Position numbers and translations under genes: made by a program. Positions 1 to 7,907 of a DNA stretch of 35,011 bases are shown here, piece after piece; the stretch's first letter is position 1; the number at the start of each line of letters is the position of its first letter. Below the pieces are notes generated by a model. That model ran no database searches. It worked only from the letters and a program-made list of their open reading frames with translations, and was not told the origin of the DNA. The stretch is from an uncultured Spirochaetales bacterium (lineage in GTDB: Bacteria; Spirochaetota; Spirochaetia; Sphaerochaetales; Sphaerochaetaceae). The stretch spans positions 1 through 35,011 of the forward strand of contig CADBOI010000153.1 in NCBI GenBank assembly GCA_902796335.1, given 5' to 3'.

Positions 1-705
1 GGCGGAGAGCTCGGAAGGATACTCCATTGCCATTGGCTCATTTCCTCATGGTTCAGGCCACAGTCCTATTATGATAACTCCACATGGCGTGCCACGTGGA
101 AAGGTGAGGGTGGAGGTCTTCTCATGAACCAGAACCCCCATAATCTGGATCTGTGGCAGTGGATCTGCGGCATGCCCTCAAGGGTGAAAGCCACCGTCTA
201 TTACGGCAAACACAGGAATATCGAGGTTGAAGACGATGTCTTTGCTCTTATGGAATATCCGGACGGCCATATCGGTACCTATGTCACGACAATAGCCGAT
301 GAGCCCGGTACAAACCGTCTTGAGATATCCGGAACCAGAGGAAGGCTGGTAATTGAGAATGACTCCATTTCATTCTCCAGATGCAGAGTTGATACGGATG
401 AATTCCAGAAAACATTCAAAGGAGAAATCGGGCATCCGGAAATCTGGAAGTGCGAGGTTCCTGTGAAGGGTACTTACACATCCCACTGCGGCATCATCAA
501 GAACTTCTGCGATGCAATCCAAAAGGGAACGCCTCTTCTTGCACCTGGCAGCGATGGAATCAAGAGCCTCGAGATAATCAATGCGATTCTTCTTTCTTCC
601 TGGACCGGAGGCGAATGGGTCTCCCTTCCGATAGATGGAGATCTTTATGAGAAGATGTTGCGCGAGAAGTGCGGCGGTTCTTTCATTTCCGAGGAACAGA
701 AATGA
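1..705 (+). CDS. Gfo/Idh/MocA family oxidoreductase, 5'-truncated by window edge
   Basis: The frame is open from base 1, so the gene begins upstream and about 234 C-terminal residues are visible. The ATG at 124 is internal. The stretch 'WRATWKGEGGGLLMNQNPHNLD' region (split by the window start side at about residues 32-55 of the visible part) is the family signature before the catalytic His, with GGG-LLMNQ-xxHNLD spacing. The rest is the alpha/beta C-terminal domain that forms the sugar site. The family performs NAD(P)-dependent oxidation or reduction of sugars, inositols and related substrates in the cytoplasm; the exact substrate cannot be read. The stop codon overlaps the ATG of the next gene (ATGA), indicating translational coupling in a carbohydrate operon. 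Confidence 0.9.
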   Translation, partial: GGELGRILHCHWLISSWFRPQSYYDNSTWRATWKGEGGGLLMNQNPHNLDLWQWICGMPSRVKATVYYGKHRNIEVEDDVFALMEYPDGHIGTYVTTIADEPGTNRLEISGTRGRLVIENDSISFSRCRVDTDEFQKTFKGEIGHPEIWKCEVPVKGTYTSHCGIIKNFCDAIQKGTPLLAPGSDGIKSLEIINAILLSSWTGGEWVSLPIDGDLYEKMLREKCGGSFISEEQK

Positions 706-1502
706 TCTACAGGGAATTAGCTCTGGGAAATGCTTTGCTCAGGACATATGTGCTGTCCAACTACGATGACCTGGATCCGGACAGAAGGAGGGCTTTTGTA
801 CTGATCTGTCCGGGAGGAGGCTATTCCCGCTGCTCTGAACGCGAGGCCGAAGCTGTTGCAATAAAGTTCAATTCCATGAGTTACAATGCTGCGGTTCTGT
901 ACTATACGGTCAATCCGTCCGGTAACGGACATCGGGACGAAGGAATCTATCCCGAGCCGCAGGAAGAGCTTTCAAAAGCAGTTGCATGGATCAGATGCAA
1001 TGCCGAAGATCTCAATACGGATCCATCCAAGATAGCGGTTCTGGGTTTCTCGGCCGGTGGCCATCTTGCTGCCAGTCTCGGTGTTTTCTGGCCTGAGTAC
1101 GGTATCATGTCCAGACCTGATGCTCTTGTTCTCTGCTATAGTGTCATTACGTCCGGTGAATATGCCCACAGACGTTCGATTGACAACCTGATCGGGAACA
1201 GAGCAGAGCTCCTCGACAGGGTCTCTTTGGAAAAACATGTGAGCAAGGACACTCCACCGGTTTTTATCTGGGCTTCCGACAAGGATCCATCTGTTCCGTA
1301 CCAAAACAGCACTATGTTCGTTGATGCTCTCAAACGGGAAGGTGTCAGAAACGAAGTAGTGTTATATGATTCCTGCAACCATGGTCTTTCTCTCGGGACC
1401 AGGGAGGTTATGAAGCCTGACAAACCGTTCAAGGCTTCCGTGAGCGATTGGCCGGAGAGAGCAGATCGTTTCCTCTGTTCTGTGTTCGGGTCAGTGTTCT
1501 GA
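702..1502 (+). CDS. alpha/beta hydrolase, acetylesterase-like
   Basis: A 266-residue cytoplasmic esterase of the BD-FAE/acetyl-xylan-esterase-like alpha/beta hydrolase group. The start at 702 overlaps the previous stop (ATGA) and has GAGG just upstream; a longer frame from 669 lacks such support. Visible parts are the oxyanion-hole motif PGGGY (about 37-41), the nucleophile elbow GFSAGG with Ser117, an acid in SDKDPSVP (Asp195) and the catalytic His227 in NHGLSL. No signal peptide is seen. It probably removes acetyl or similar acyl groups from an imported sugar that the flanking Gfo/Idh enzymes then process; that substrate link is inferred from the operon only. Confidence 0.88.
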   Translation: MIYRELALGNALLRTYVLSNYDDLDPDRRRAFVLICPGGGYSRCSEREAEAVAIKFNSMSYNAAVLYYTVNPSGNGHRDEGIYPEPQEELSKAVAWIRCNAEDLNTDPSKIAVLGFSAGGHLAASLGVFWPEYGIMSRPDALVLCYSVITSGEYAHRRSIDNLIGNRAELLDRVSLEKHVSKDTPPVFIWASDKDPSVPYQNSTMFVDALKREGVRNEVVLYDSCNHGLSLGTREVMKPDKPFKASVSDWPERADRFLCSVFGSVF

Positions 1503-1510
1503 TCCTGTAT

Positions 1511-1538
1511 TTGATTTCACATTGAAGGATGGTAGAAT
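1511..1538 (+). promoter_or_regulatory. promoter of the AraC-type regulator, leaderless layout
   Basis: TTGATT (1511-1516), 16 bp, then an extended -10: TG at 1530-1531 and TAGAAT at 1533-1538. Only 6 bp separate the -10 box from the ATG at 1545, and no Shine-Dalgarno sequence is placed for that ATG. The transcript would therefore start at or next to the start codon. Read by eye only. Confidence 0.55.
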
Positions 1539-1544
1539 GGCTCT

Positions 1545-3353
1545 ATGGCAGAGACCGGTATCAAACGTGAACTGATAAAGAAATGGGGACTCTCTTATTT
1601 TCTCATAATGATGATTCCTCTGATACTGTTTCTCGTTTTCACCATGGCCAGCATCCATACCGTCCGCAATTCAGTGGACAGGTCCAACAGGGCTGCTCTG
1701 AATGTATTCAGCAGTGAGCTTAACTCCGCTTTCATGGAGGTGGATGCACTTTGCGAGGAGTTGATTCTCTCGGATGAATTCACTGTGTTCTCGTCCAGAT
1801 CCCTGGGGGATTTCGATGCCTATAGTCTGTATCTCAAGACTCTGGATCTGGGGCACATGGTCAATAGCCGTTCGTACCTGAGCGACTGTGTTCTGTATTC
1901 TGCGGAAAACGATATGTACATCACTGTCCAGCAATACGGGAAACTGTCTGCCATAAGCAGAAACGACGTTCTGGACATAAGTGAATCGAAGAATCTGGGG
2001 AAAATACTTTCTGAGAACAGTCAGAACTACACGTATGTCATTGATGTCTCGGAAGGAGAAGACCATTACAATCTTCTTGTCATAAGGCCCCTGAGCTTTG
2101 TCCGTTCCGTCACTGTCGGAGATCTGTATGTGGCTGTCCTGGTTGACATCTCGAGCATCATTTCAACGGCTGTTTCCCAGGATTATGATGTTGTCATGTA
2201 TGACACGGATCTCCATAAGGAGTTCTTCCATTTCGGCACACATAAAAGCGGTCATTTTGATTCGGGACAGCTTGAGAACCTCAGTCATCAGGGCGGCAGA
2301 ATCGGTCAGGACAGAATTATGACGGCAAACTCGTCCATGCGGGGAATCAGATACTACCTGATAGTTGATGAGAGTGTATATTTCAAGGATCTTTTCACCA
2401 TCATCTGGTTGGGAGGGATAATTCTGGTTCTCGCAGTGGTCTTGTCTTTGGCCGTAATAAGAAAGATTGTGTCCAGGCATTGGGGTAGGTTTTCCGATGC
2501 CGTACTTGCCTCGGGAACGGATATAAAGACTCTGGATTCCGTGAGCAACCCTTATGAACCCTTTGTTTCCTCCGTAACGAAGCTCAAGGAAGAGAACAGG
2601 GCTCACATCATTTCCCGCCTTGTGCTCACGGAGGAGTCTCCTTTCTCAATCAGCGATTTTGTAGATATTGGCATCTTTGTGGAAGGTGGGGCTTTCTGCA
2701 TCGTTCTGGCGATGCGGTCAGAGCAGAAATTGGATGACGACGTACTGTTTGAGACTCTTGAGGCCAGCGGCGTGCATTGTGTACCTTTTGAGAGCGATTA
2801 TGATATCTCATTCATAGCCAACGCTGGACCGGATTCCTTGCAGCATGTGTTCGAGGTGTTGGAGAATTCGGAAACCCTGCAGTATTATGCCGTATCCAAG
2901 ACTGTCGGGGATCCGAACCTCATCCATAAAATGTTCATTCAGGCATGCAACATCATGGAATACAGAAAAACAATGCTCATGTCTGATTCTGGAAGTGAGG
3001 GCTATGCCGTCTATATGGCGGCAAAGGCCGAGGTCGAGAACAACTACAATGATGTCCAGCTCAACGTCTCACAGATAGCTGACCGTCTGGGCGTCTCCAT
3101 CGTCTATCTTTCGAAATGCTTTAAAAAGCACAAGGAAACAAACATATCCGACTATCTTACAGCCTACAGATTGTCGAAAGCCAAGGAGATACTCAGCGAC
3201 AGAAAGTGCTGGAACATTTCAATGAAAGATGTCTCCGAGCGTTGCGGATTCGGAAGCATACGCACGTTCATGAGAGTATTCAAGGAATCCGAAGGTGTTT
3301 CTCCCGGACAGTTCAAAGCCGGTAATTTGGCCTCGGAAAAGGAAGGTAAGTGA
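1545..3353 (+). CDS. membrane-bound AraC-family sensor/transcription regulator
   Basis: A 602-residue one-component regulator of the kind common in Firmicutes and spirochaetes. TM1 is at about 17-37. An extracytoplasmic region at about 40-280 is compatible with a dCACHE sensor. TM2 is at about 284-306, followed by a cytoplasmic linker. A C-terminal AraC/HTH_18 domain lies at about 500-595, with two helix-turn-helix motifs (around 'VSQIADRLGVSIVYLSKCFK' and 'MKDVSERCGFGSIRTFMRVF'). It likely senses an extracellular sugar and activates the surrounding carbohydrate genes. Its ATG has no Shine-Dalgarno sequence but sits 6 bp behind a -10 box. The TGA overlaps the ATG of the next gene by one base (TGATG). 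The ligand is unknown. Confidence 0.92.
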   Translation: MAETGIKRELIKKWGLSYFLIMMIPLILFLVFTMASIHTVRNSVDRSNRAALNVFSSELNSAFMEVDALCEELILSDEFTVFSSRSLGDFDAYSLYLKTLDLGHMVNSRSYLSDCVLYSAENDMYITVQQYGKLSAISRNDVLDISESKNLGKILSENSQNYTYVIDVSEGEDHYNLLVIRPLSFVRSVTVGDLYVAVLVDISSIISTAVSQDYDVVMYDTDLHKEFFHFGTHKSGHFDSGQLENLSHQGGRIGQDRIMTANSSMRGIRYYLIVDESVYFKDLFTIIWLGGIILVLAVVLSLAVIRKIVSRHWGRFSDAVLASGTDIKTLDSVSNPYEPFVSSVTKLKEENRAHIISRLVLTEESPFSISDFVDIGIFVEGGAFCIVLAMRSEQKLDDDVLFETLEASGVHCVPFESDYDISFIANAGPDSLQHVFEVLENSETLQYYAVSKTVGDPNLIHKMFIQACNIMEYRKTMLMSDSGSEGYAVYMAAKAEVENNYNDVQLNVSQIADRLGVSIVYLSKCFKKHKETNISDYLTAYRLSKAKEILSDRKCWNISMKDVSERCGFGSIRTFMRVFKESEGVSPGQFKAGNLASEKEGK

Positions 3354-4363
3354 TGCTGAATACAGCGGTAATCGGTTGTGGTGCTGTTTCACGCAACCAT
3401 GGCAAAGCGCTAAAGGACAACAGATATACAAAGCTTCAGTACTGCGTGGACATCATTCCTGAAAGGGCAAAGGTTTTTTCGGAAACCTACGGGGGAATTC
3501 CTCTGACGGACTACCGTGAGCTCTTTGACAAGGGTTTGGATGCGGTACATGTGATAACTCCGCATAATACCCATCCTCAGATTGTCTCCGATCTTCTTGA
3601 GCACGGAATCAATGTGTTCTGTGAAAAGCCTCTTGCCATCACCGTCAATGAGGCGAAACAGATGATAAGAAAGAGTGAGGAAACCGGCAGACTTCTGGGC
3701 GTCTGTTTCCAGAACAGGCTTAACCAGGCTACCGTTGAGGCAAAGGAAATACTGGAAAGCGGAAAATACGGAAAGATAATCAGCGGCATGGTCCTTGTTA
3801 CTTGGGACAGAGGAGGCAAATACTACAGCGAATCTCCATGGAGGGGAAAATACAGTGGTGAAGGTGGAGGCTGTATCATCAACCAGAGTATACATACCTT
3901 GGATATGCTCGATTATCTGACTTCATTCTGCGGCGGAGTAGAGAGCCTTTCCGGCTTTGATGGAAAGTTGCGACAGACTGATGACTATGAGGTCGAGGAC
4001 ACTGCCATGGCTCTGATCAATCTTGCCTGTGGCGCACAGTTCGTTGCTTTCTGCACCAACTGCTATAAGGGATCCAAGGTCTGTGATCTTGAGATCAGAC
4101 TTGAACATGCTGTGATGACAGTCCGGCAGAGCGGACTGACGGTCATAGAGGAGGACGGAAACACAATTTTCCATCCCGCAAAGGTTCTTACGGGAGAGAA
4201 GTCTGAATGGGGCATAAGCCACGGTCTGCTGATTGATCGCTTCTACGAGGCTCTGACCAACGGAACTCCATTTATCGGAGACTGCCATACGGCTTTGGCA
4301 GCTGTCTCAATCGTCAACGCCATACAGCATAGCAAAGGCAGATCAATCAAAATTGAACGATAG
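3353..4363 (+). CDS. Gfo/Idh/MocA family oxidoreductase
   Basis: A 336-residue cytoplasmic NAD(P)-dependent sugar oxidoreductase. The start is the ATG at 3353, with GGAAGG 7 bp upstream; a GTG one codon earlier is possible but unneeded. The N-terminal Rossmann fold shows GCGAVSRNHG (about 8-17). The EKP cofactor/active-site motif is in 'NVFCEKPLAI' (about 87-96). The family pattern GGGCIINQSIHTLD (about 173-186) carries the likely catalytic His. This is a second paralog of the truncated gene at the window start, so the operon probably runs a two-step oxidation/reduction or epimerisation of one sugar, as seen in other paired Gfo/Idh clusters. The substrate is not determinable. Confidence 0.92.
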   Translation: MLNTAVIGCGAVSRNHGKALKDNRYTKLQYCVDIIPERAKVFSETYGGIPLTDYRELFDKGLDAVHVITPHNTHPQIVSDLLEHGINVFCEKPLAITVNEAKQMIRKSEETGRLLGVCFQNRLNQATVEAKEILESGKYGKIISGMVLVTWDRGGKYYSESPWRGKYSGEGGGCIINQSIHTLDMLDYLTSFCGGVESLSGFDGKLRQTDDYEVEDTAMALINLACGAQFVAFCTNCYKGSKVCDLEIRLEHAVMTVRQSGLTVIEEDGNTIFHPAKVLTGEKSEWGISHGLLIDRFYEALTNGTPFIGDCHTALAAVSIVNAIQHSKGRSIKIER

Positions 4364-4380
4364 CATGTAAGGGTAAATAT

Positions 4381-5418
4381 ATGGTTAAAATCAACATTGA
4401 AGAGGCAAAACAGAGAATTATTGACATATTCGCAAAGGTCGGGATGTCTAGAGAAGAGGCCGCAATCATGGCCCAGATGCTTGTAGAAGCAGACCAGAGA
4501 GGAGTCAACTCTCATGGAATTCTTTCCACGGTCCGTTATGTGCGTCTGATTCAGGAAGGCAAGATGAGACCCAACATGGAAAAGAAAGTCATCCGTGACA
4601 ACGGAGTTGTTGCCGTCTGGGATGGAAACCGTTCCAGCGGTCAGATGTTGGGCTACAGGGGTATGGAGGAGGCTATGGCAAAAGCCCGGAAGAACGGGGT
4701 TGGTATTGTCTGCATAAAAGGTACAAACCACTTCGGTGCTTTGGCTTTCTATTCACAGATGGCCCAGAAGGAGGGGATGATAGGTATCACTTTCGGTACA
4801 GGGGATTCCACAATGGCTCCGTTCGGTGGTTGTGAGAAAGTCATAGGAAACAACCCGGTGGCTGTTGCCGCTCCTGCAGACAAACAGGTCTCTCCGGTTC
4901 TTGATATGGCAATGACGGTTGTGGCAAACGGCAAGCTTTCCAACATGAAAAGGCAGGGTATAGAGGAGATTCCCGAGGGCTGGGGTCTTGACCGTGACGG
5001 TCTTCCGACAACGAAGATGAGCGAGTATTATTCCGTTCCTGCCATGGCCGGCTACAAGGGATGGGGTATGGCTGTTATGGTGGACATTCTTGCCGGCATC
5101 CTGTTCGGCGGTGGAACCGGGGACAAGGCAAAAGATACCCAGGAAGGGCCCAGCCTCTTCCTGATGGCTTTGGACATCGAGGCTTTCAACGACAAAGAAA
5201 AATACTATCATGATATAGATGAGAGAATAAGTGAACTGAAAAGCTCAAAACCTGCCAAGAACAACAAAGGCGGCATCCTGATGCCCGGTGAGATTGAGGA
5301 CGGTCGTTTCAAGGCTTCGGAGAAATCTGGACTTGTCGATGTGCTTCCTGAAAACCTCAAGATGGTCAATGATCTGGCTGCAGAGATGGGGTTGGAGCAG
5401 ATAGCTGTACAATCCTGA
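4381..5418 (+). CDS. Ldh_2 family malate/L-lactate-type dehydrogenase
   Basis: A 345-residue NAD(P)H-dependent 2-oxoacid reductase of the Ldh_2 family (malate/L-lactate, ureidoglycolate, 2,3-diketogulonate and sulfolactate dehydrogenases). It shows the SHG motif (His45), KGTNHFGA (His117) and the cofactor-contact region VIGNNPVAVAAP with VLDMAMTVVANGK. A moderate GTAAGGG Shine-Dalgarno precedes the ATG, 17 bp after the Gfo/Idh stop, so it closes the same operon. A role in reducing or oxidising a sugar-acid intermediate fits the neighbours. A sulfolactate role is not supported, because the SQ genes next door are separated by a terminator and their own promoter. Confidence 0.9.
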   Translation: MVKINIEEAKQRIIDIFAKVGMSREEAAIMAQMLVEADQRGVNSHGILSTVRYVRLIQEGKMRPNMEKKVIRDNGVVAVWDGNRSSGQMLGYRGMEEAMAKARKNGVGIVCIKGTNHFGALAFYSQMAQKEGMIGITFGTGDSTMAPFGGCEKVIGNNPVAVAAPADKQVSPVLDMAMTVVANGKLSNMKRQGIEEIPEGWGLDRDGLPTTKMSEYYSVPAMAGYKGWGMAVMVDILAGILFGGGTGDKAKDTQEGPSLFLMALDIEAFNDKEKYYHDIDERISELKSSKPAKNNKGGILMPGEIEDGRFKASEKSGLVDVLPENLKMVNDLAAEMGLEQIAVQS

Positions 5419-5460
5419 TCTGGTTCTGAGTTGTTGTAAAATTAGTTGTTCAATGTCGTT

Positions 5461-5498
5461 GGCTGATGGTTTCTGAATATCATCAGCCTTTTTATTTC
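5461..5498 (+). terminator. Rho-independent terminator after the first operon
   Basis: A perfect 8-bp stem GGCTGATG (5461-5468) / CATCAGCC (5481-5488) with a 12-nt loop, followed by a T-rich tract (TTTTTATTT). It lies 42 bp after the Ldh_2-type stop. Confidence 0.85.
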
Positions 5499-5501
5499 AC
5501 C

Positions 5502-5573
5502 AGTGTTATGAGGTTTACCAGCGTTATCAACCGCAGGAGCGTTACCAACCTCAGGAGCTTCACCAAAACTCTC
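5502..5573. repeat. four degenerate 18-bp tandem repeats in the intergenic gap
   Basis: Four consecutive 18-bp units can be aligned: 5502-5519, 5520-5537, 5538-5555 and 5556-5573. Units 2 and 3 are most alike (AGCGTTATCAACCGCAGG against AGCGTTACCAACCTCAGG); units 1 and 4 are weaker. They lie between the terminator and the sulfo-TK promoter. No open frame with a start and Shine-Dalgarno sequence runs through them. The function is unknown. Confidence 0.55.
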
Positions 5574-5676
5574 CAAATCGGGCAGGGAGGGGTTTGATGT
5601 CGCTGATGTGGGAAGAATTGGGTCAACTGTTCAAAAAACGGACAGGCCTCGGTATTTGTTTTAAATGAAAAAAATG

Positions 5677-5705
5677 TTTACAAGTCCTGCGTGTAATGCT
5701 ATATT
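5677..5705 (+). promoter_or_regulatory. sigma-70-type promoter of the sulfo-TK catabolic operon
   Basis: TTTACA (5677-5682), exactly 17 bp, then TATATT (5700-5705). Transcription would start near 5712, giving a short leader with a GGAGG Shine-Dalgarno (5731-5735) before the ATG at 5740. The same -35 and spacing recur at 13201-13229. Confidence 0.8.
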
Positions 5706-5720
5706 TTCAGTAAGAAAATA
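5702..5720. promoter_or_regulatory. 19-bp palindromic operator, copy 1
   Basis: TATTTTCAGTAAGAAAATA is a perfect 7-bp inverted repeat (TATTTTC/GAAAATA) around AGTAA. It overlaps the -10 box and the transcription start, which is a repressor position. A near-identical copy sits at 13226-13244 on the transporter promoter next to the ROK repressor gene, so the ROK protein is the inferred ligand. Confidence 0.75.
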
Positions 5721-5739
5721 ATTGCAGGACGGAGGTCGT

Positions 5740-7068
5740 ATGCAGTTTGTATATATCCCTATCGGTGTTCCGACATTCGATCTTGAAGTGGCGCAGGACC
5801 AGTTCGACAGATCCTGTGCTTTGATGCGCAGCTGTTTCGGAGGTGAGGCTGTTTGCCCGCAGAAGATGCTGCTGTCGATTCCCGACCTGAAGGCTTTTCT
5901 GGCATCGGTTGATCCGGATCTGATCGTGCTTCAGAACATAACGTTCGCAAACTCGGCATACTGTTCCGAGGTTGTGGCAGCTTTCCCGTCCGTTCCGCTT
6001 CTGCTCTGGACACTGAAAGAGCCTGTGATCGACGGAAAGAGACTAAGACTGAACTCTCTCACCGGAGCGTATTCCGCTGCAAATGTCATGAAGAGCCTTG
6101 GGAAGAGCAGCTTTGGCTATGTGTTCGGATCACCTGACGATTCCGATGTCAGGAGGGCTGTTCTTGCAGATGCCTGTGCCGTCAGGACGCTGAAAGAGCT
6201 CAGGGAGTGCAGGGTGGCAGCCATCGGTACCACACCTGAAGGATTCGGATTCGGTCGTGCTCTGGACAGTGATGTCCTGCGTGTGTTCGGTAGCCGTCTT
6301 ATCTCTGTGGAGCTGAGCGAGATCCTGGACAAGGCGAAGTCATACAGCTTCGATGAGTGCAGACAGTATCTGGAAGGTTTCTGCTCCACATGCTGCGACT
6401 ATGACCATATTCCCGAGAAGAACATGGAAGGCTATGCCCGCCTGATGAAGGCGTATTCGGACTTCTGCGAGCAGAACAATGTGAAGGTCATAGGGTCCAG
6501 ATGCTGGCCTGACCTGTTCACACAGTTCGGGACACCCAACTGCGCCGTGCTCTCAATGCTCAATGACATGGGGATTGCAAGTGCCTGTGAAAGCGACATG
6601 TACGGCGGAATCTCGATGTTCCTGGCATCCAGGCTATCGGGCAAGGCCGTGTTCTTCGGAGATCCGGTCTCGATGGATGAGAAGGAGAACACAGTGACCT
6701 ACTGGCATTGCGGAATGTGCGCACCGTCTCTGGCCTCAAGACCTTCGATCGGTGTGCATCCCAACAGGAAGATCGGGCCTGCCATGGATTTCGGCTGCAA
6801 GGCCTGCGATAGCGTCACCGTATTCAGGATCGGACGAGATGCCGACGGATCTTTCCGTGCTTTCATCGCTCGGGGCAGCGCGCTGGACAAGCCGAAGCAG
6901 TTTTCGGGCGCCTCCGTTGTTGTGAAAACCGAAGGCAGTTCAAAGGAGCTTGTTTATGGATCTGTCAAGGACGGCTGGGAGCCTCACTTTGTGGTTGCCT
7001 ATGCCGATATTGCTTTTGAACTTGAAGAACTCTGCAGAATGCTGGGCATCCCGGTATGTGGGTTCTGA
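5740..7068 (+). CDS. L-fucose/L-arabinose isomerase-family protein, probable sulfoquinovose isomerase
   Basis: A 442-residue cytoplasmic protein of the FucI/AraA-like fold family. The start is the ATG at 5740 behind GGAGG (5731-5735); a TTG at 5722 would overlap the operator. The C-terminal half shows the family's metal/active-site regions: 'CWPDLFTQFGTPNCAVLSML', 'ACESDMYGG' with a candidate metal-binding Glu/Asp pair, and 'WHCGMCAPSL' with a candidate metal His. Members convert aldoses to ketoses. As first gene of an operon with a two-subunit transketolase and linked to a sulfoquinovosidase, the best guess is SQ to 6-deoxy-6-sulfofructose. I recall fucose-isomerase-like SQ isomerases from transaldolase-type SQ pathways, but specificity is inferred. 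The DUF4867 gene is the alternative candidate. Confidence 0.72.
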   Translation: MQFVYIPIGVPTFDLEVAQDQFDRSCALMRSCFGGEAVCPQKMLLSIPDLKAFLASVDPDLIVLQNITFANSAYCSEVVAAFPSVPLLLWTLKEPVIDGKRLRLNSLTGAYSAANVMKSLGKSSFGYVFGSPDDSDVRRAVLADACAVRTLKELRECRVAAIGTTPEGFGFGRALDSDVLRVFGSRLISVELSEILDKAKSYSFDECRQYLEGFCSTCCDYDHIPEKNMEGYARLMKAYSDFCEQNNVKVIGSRCWPDLFTQFGTPNCAVLSMLNDMGIASACESDMYGGISMFLASRLSGKAVFFGDPVSMDEKENTVTYWHCGMCAPSLASRPSIGVHPNRKIGPAMDFGCKACDSVTVFRIGRDADGSFRAFIARGSALDKPKQFSGASVVVKTEGSSKELVYGSVKDGWEPHFVVAYADIAFELEELCRMLGIPVCGF

Positions 7069-7079
7069 GGAGAACTGAT

Positions 7080-7907
7080 ATGAATGAAAACGAACTGAAG
7101 GCCTTTGCCGCAGAGGCTCGAAAGAACTGCCTCTTCTGTATCGGAAGCCTTGGTGTGGGACACGTCGGAGGTGCCCTGTCGATAATCGAGATACTCACTT
7201 ACCTCTACAACGGTGAGATGCGCAACCTTGATCCGAAGAACCCGCGCAGAGAGGACCGCGACATGCTGGTTGTCTCCAAGGGTCACAGCGGCCCGGCTCT
7301 CTATGCCGTGCTCGCCATGCAGGGATTTTTCCCGATGGAATGGCTGGATACCCTCAACAGGGGCGGAACAAGGCTTCCCAGCCACTGTGACCGCAACCAG
7401 ACTCCGGGAATAGACATGAGCACAGGTTCCCTCGGACAGGGTCTTTCAGCCGCCTGCGGAATAGCATACGGTGCAAAGCTCAAGGAAAACGGCCAGAGAT
7501 GCTACTGCATCATCGGAGACGGAGAGACTCAGGAGGGCCAGAACTGGGAAGCTGCGATGTTCGCTGCTGCCAAAGGTCTGGACAACCTTATCACAATCAC
7601 CGACTACAACAAGCTTCAGATAGACGGAACAGTGGAGCAGGTTGTAGGAATCGAGGACATCGAGGCCAAGTGGAAGGCATTCGGCTGGGATGTCTACCGT
7701 GCTGACGGTCATGATTTCAAGGCCTTGGAGAAGGCTTTCGATGCCGCTCACAAGGTTGACGGAAAACCGAAGATGATCATCTGCGACACAATCAAGGGAA
7801 AGGGTTTCCCTCGTCTCGAGGGACAGGTCGGAAGCCACAACGCCAACATCACTCTGGATGAAGTCAAAGAACTCTACAAAGGGGAGGTTCCTGCATGGCT
7901 GAAGTGA
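7080..7907 (+). CDS. sqwG: transketolase, N-terminal (TPP-binding) subunit; probable sulfofructose transketolase part
   Basis: A 275-residue half-transketolase carrying the thiamine diphosphate/Mg domain. It shows GHVGGALSIIEILTYLY near the N-terminus, the SKGHSGPALYA and 'STGSLGQGLSAACGIAYGAK' core, and the GDGETQEG...DYNKLQIDGT ThDP-Mg motif. The start at 7080 has GAGGAGA upstream; a start at 7056 would overlap the previous gene needlessly. It forms a heterotetramer with the next gene product (13-bp overlap). Split transketolases serve normal pentose metabolism too. The link to SqwGH, which cleaves sulfofructose and later sulfoerythrulose with glyceraldehyde-3-P as acceptor, is inferred from the operon. 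The symbol follows the published sulfo-TK scheme as I recall it. Confidence 0.85.
   Translation: MNENELKAFAAEARKNCLFCIGSLGVGHVGGALSIIEILTYLYNGEMRNLDPKNPRREDRDMLVVSKGHSGPALYAVLAMQGFFPMEWLDTLNRGGTRLPSHCDRNQTPGIDMSTGSLGQGLSAACGIAYGAKLKENGQRCYCIIGDGETQEGQNWEAAMFAAAKGLDNLITITDYNKLQIDGTVEQVVGIEDIEAKWKAFGWDVYRADGHDFKALEKAFDAAHKVDGKPKMIICDTIKGKGFPRLEGQVGSHNANITLDEVKELYKGEVPAWLK

Noticed and set aside
4381-5418. Ldh_2 protein as a sulfolactate dehydrogenase of the SQ pathway
   Set aside because: A terminator and a separate promoter divide it from the SQ operon, and the sulfo-TK route makes no sulfolactate.
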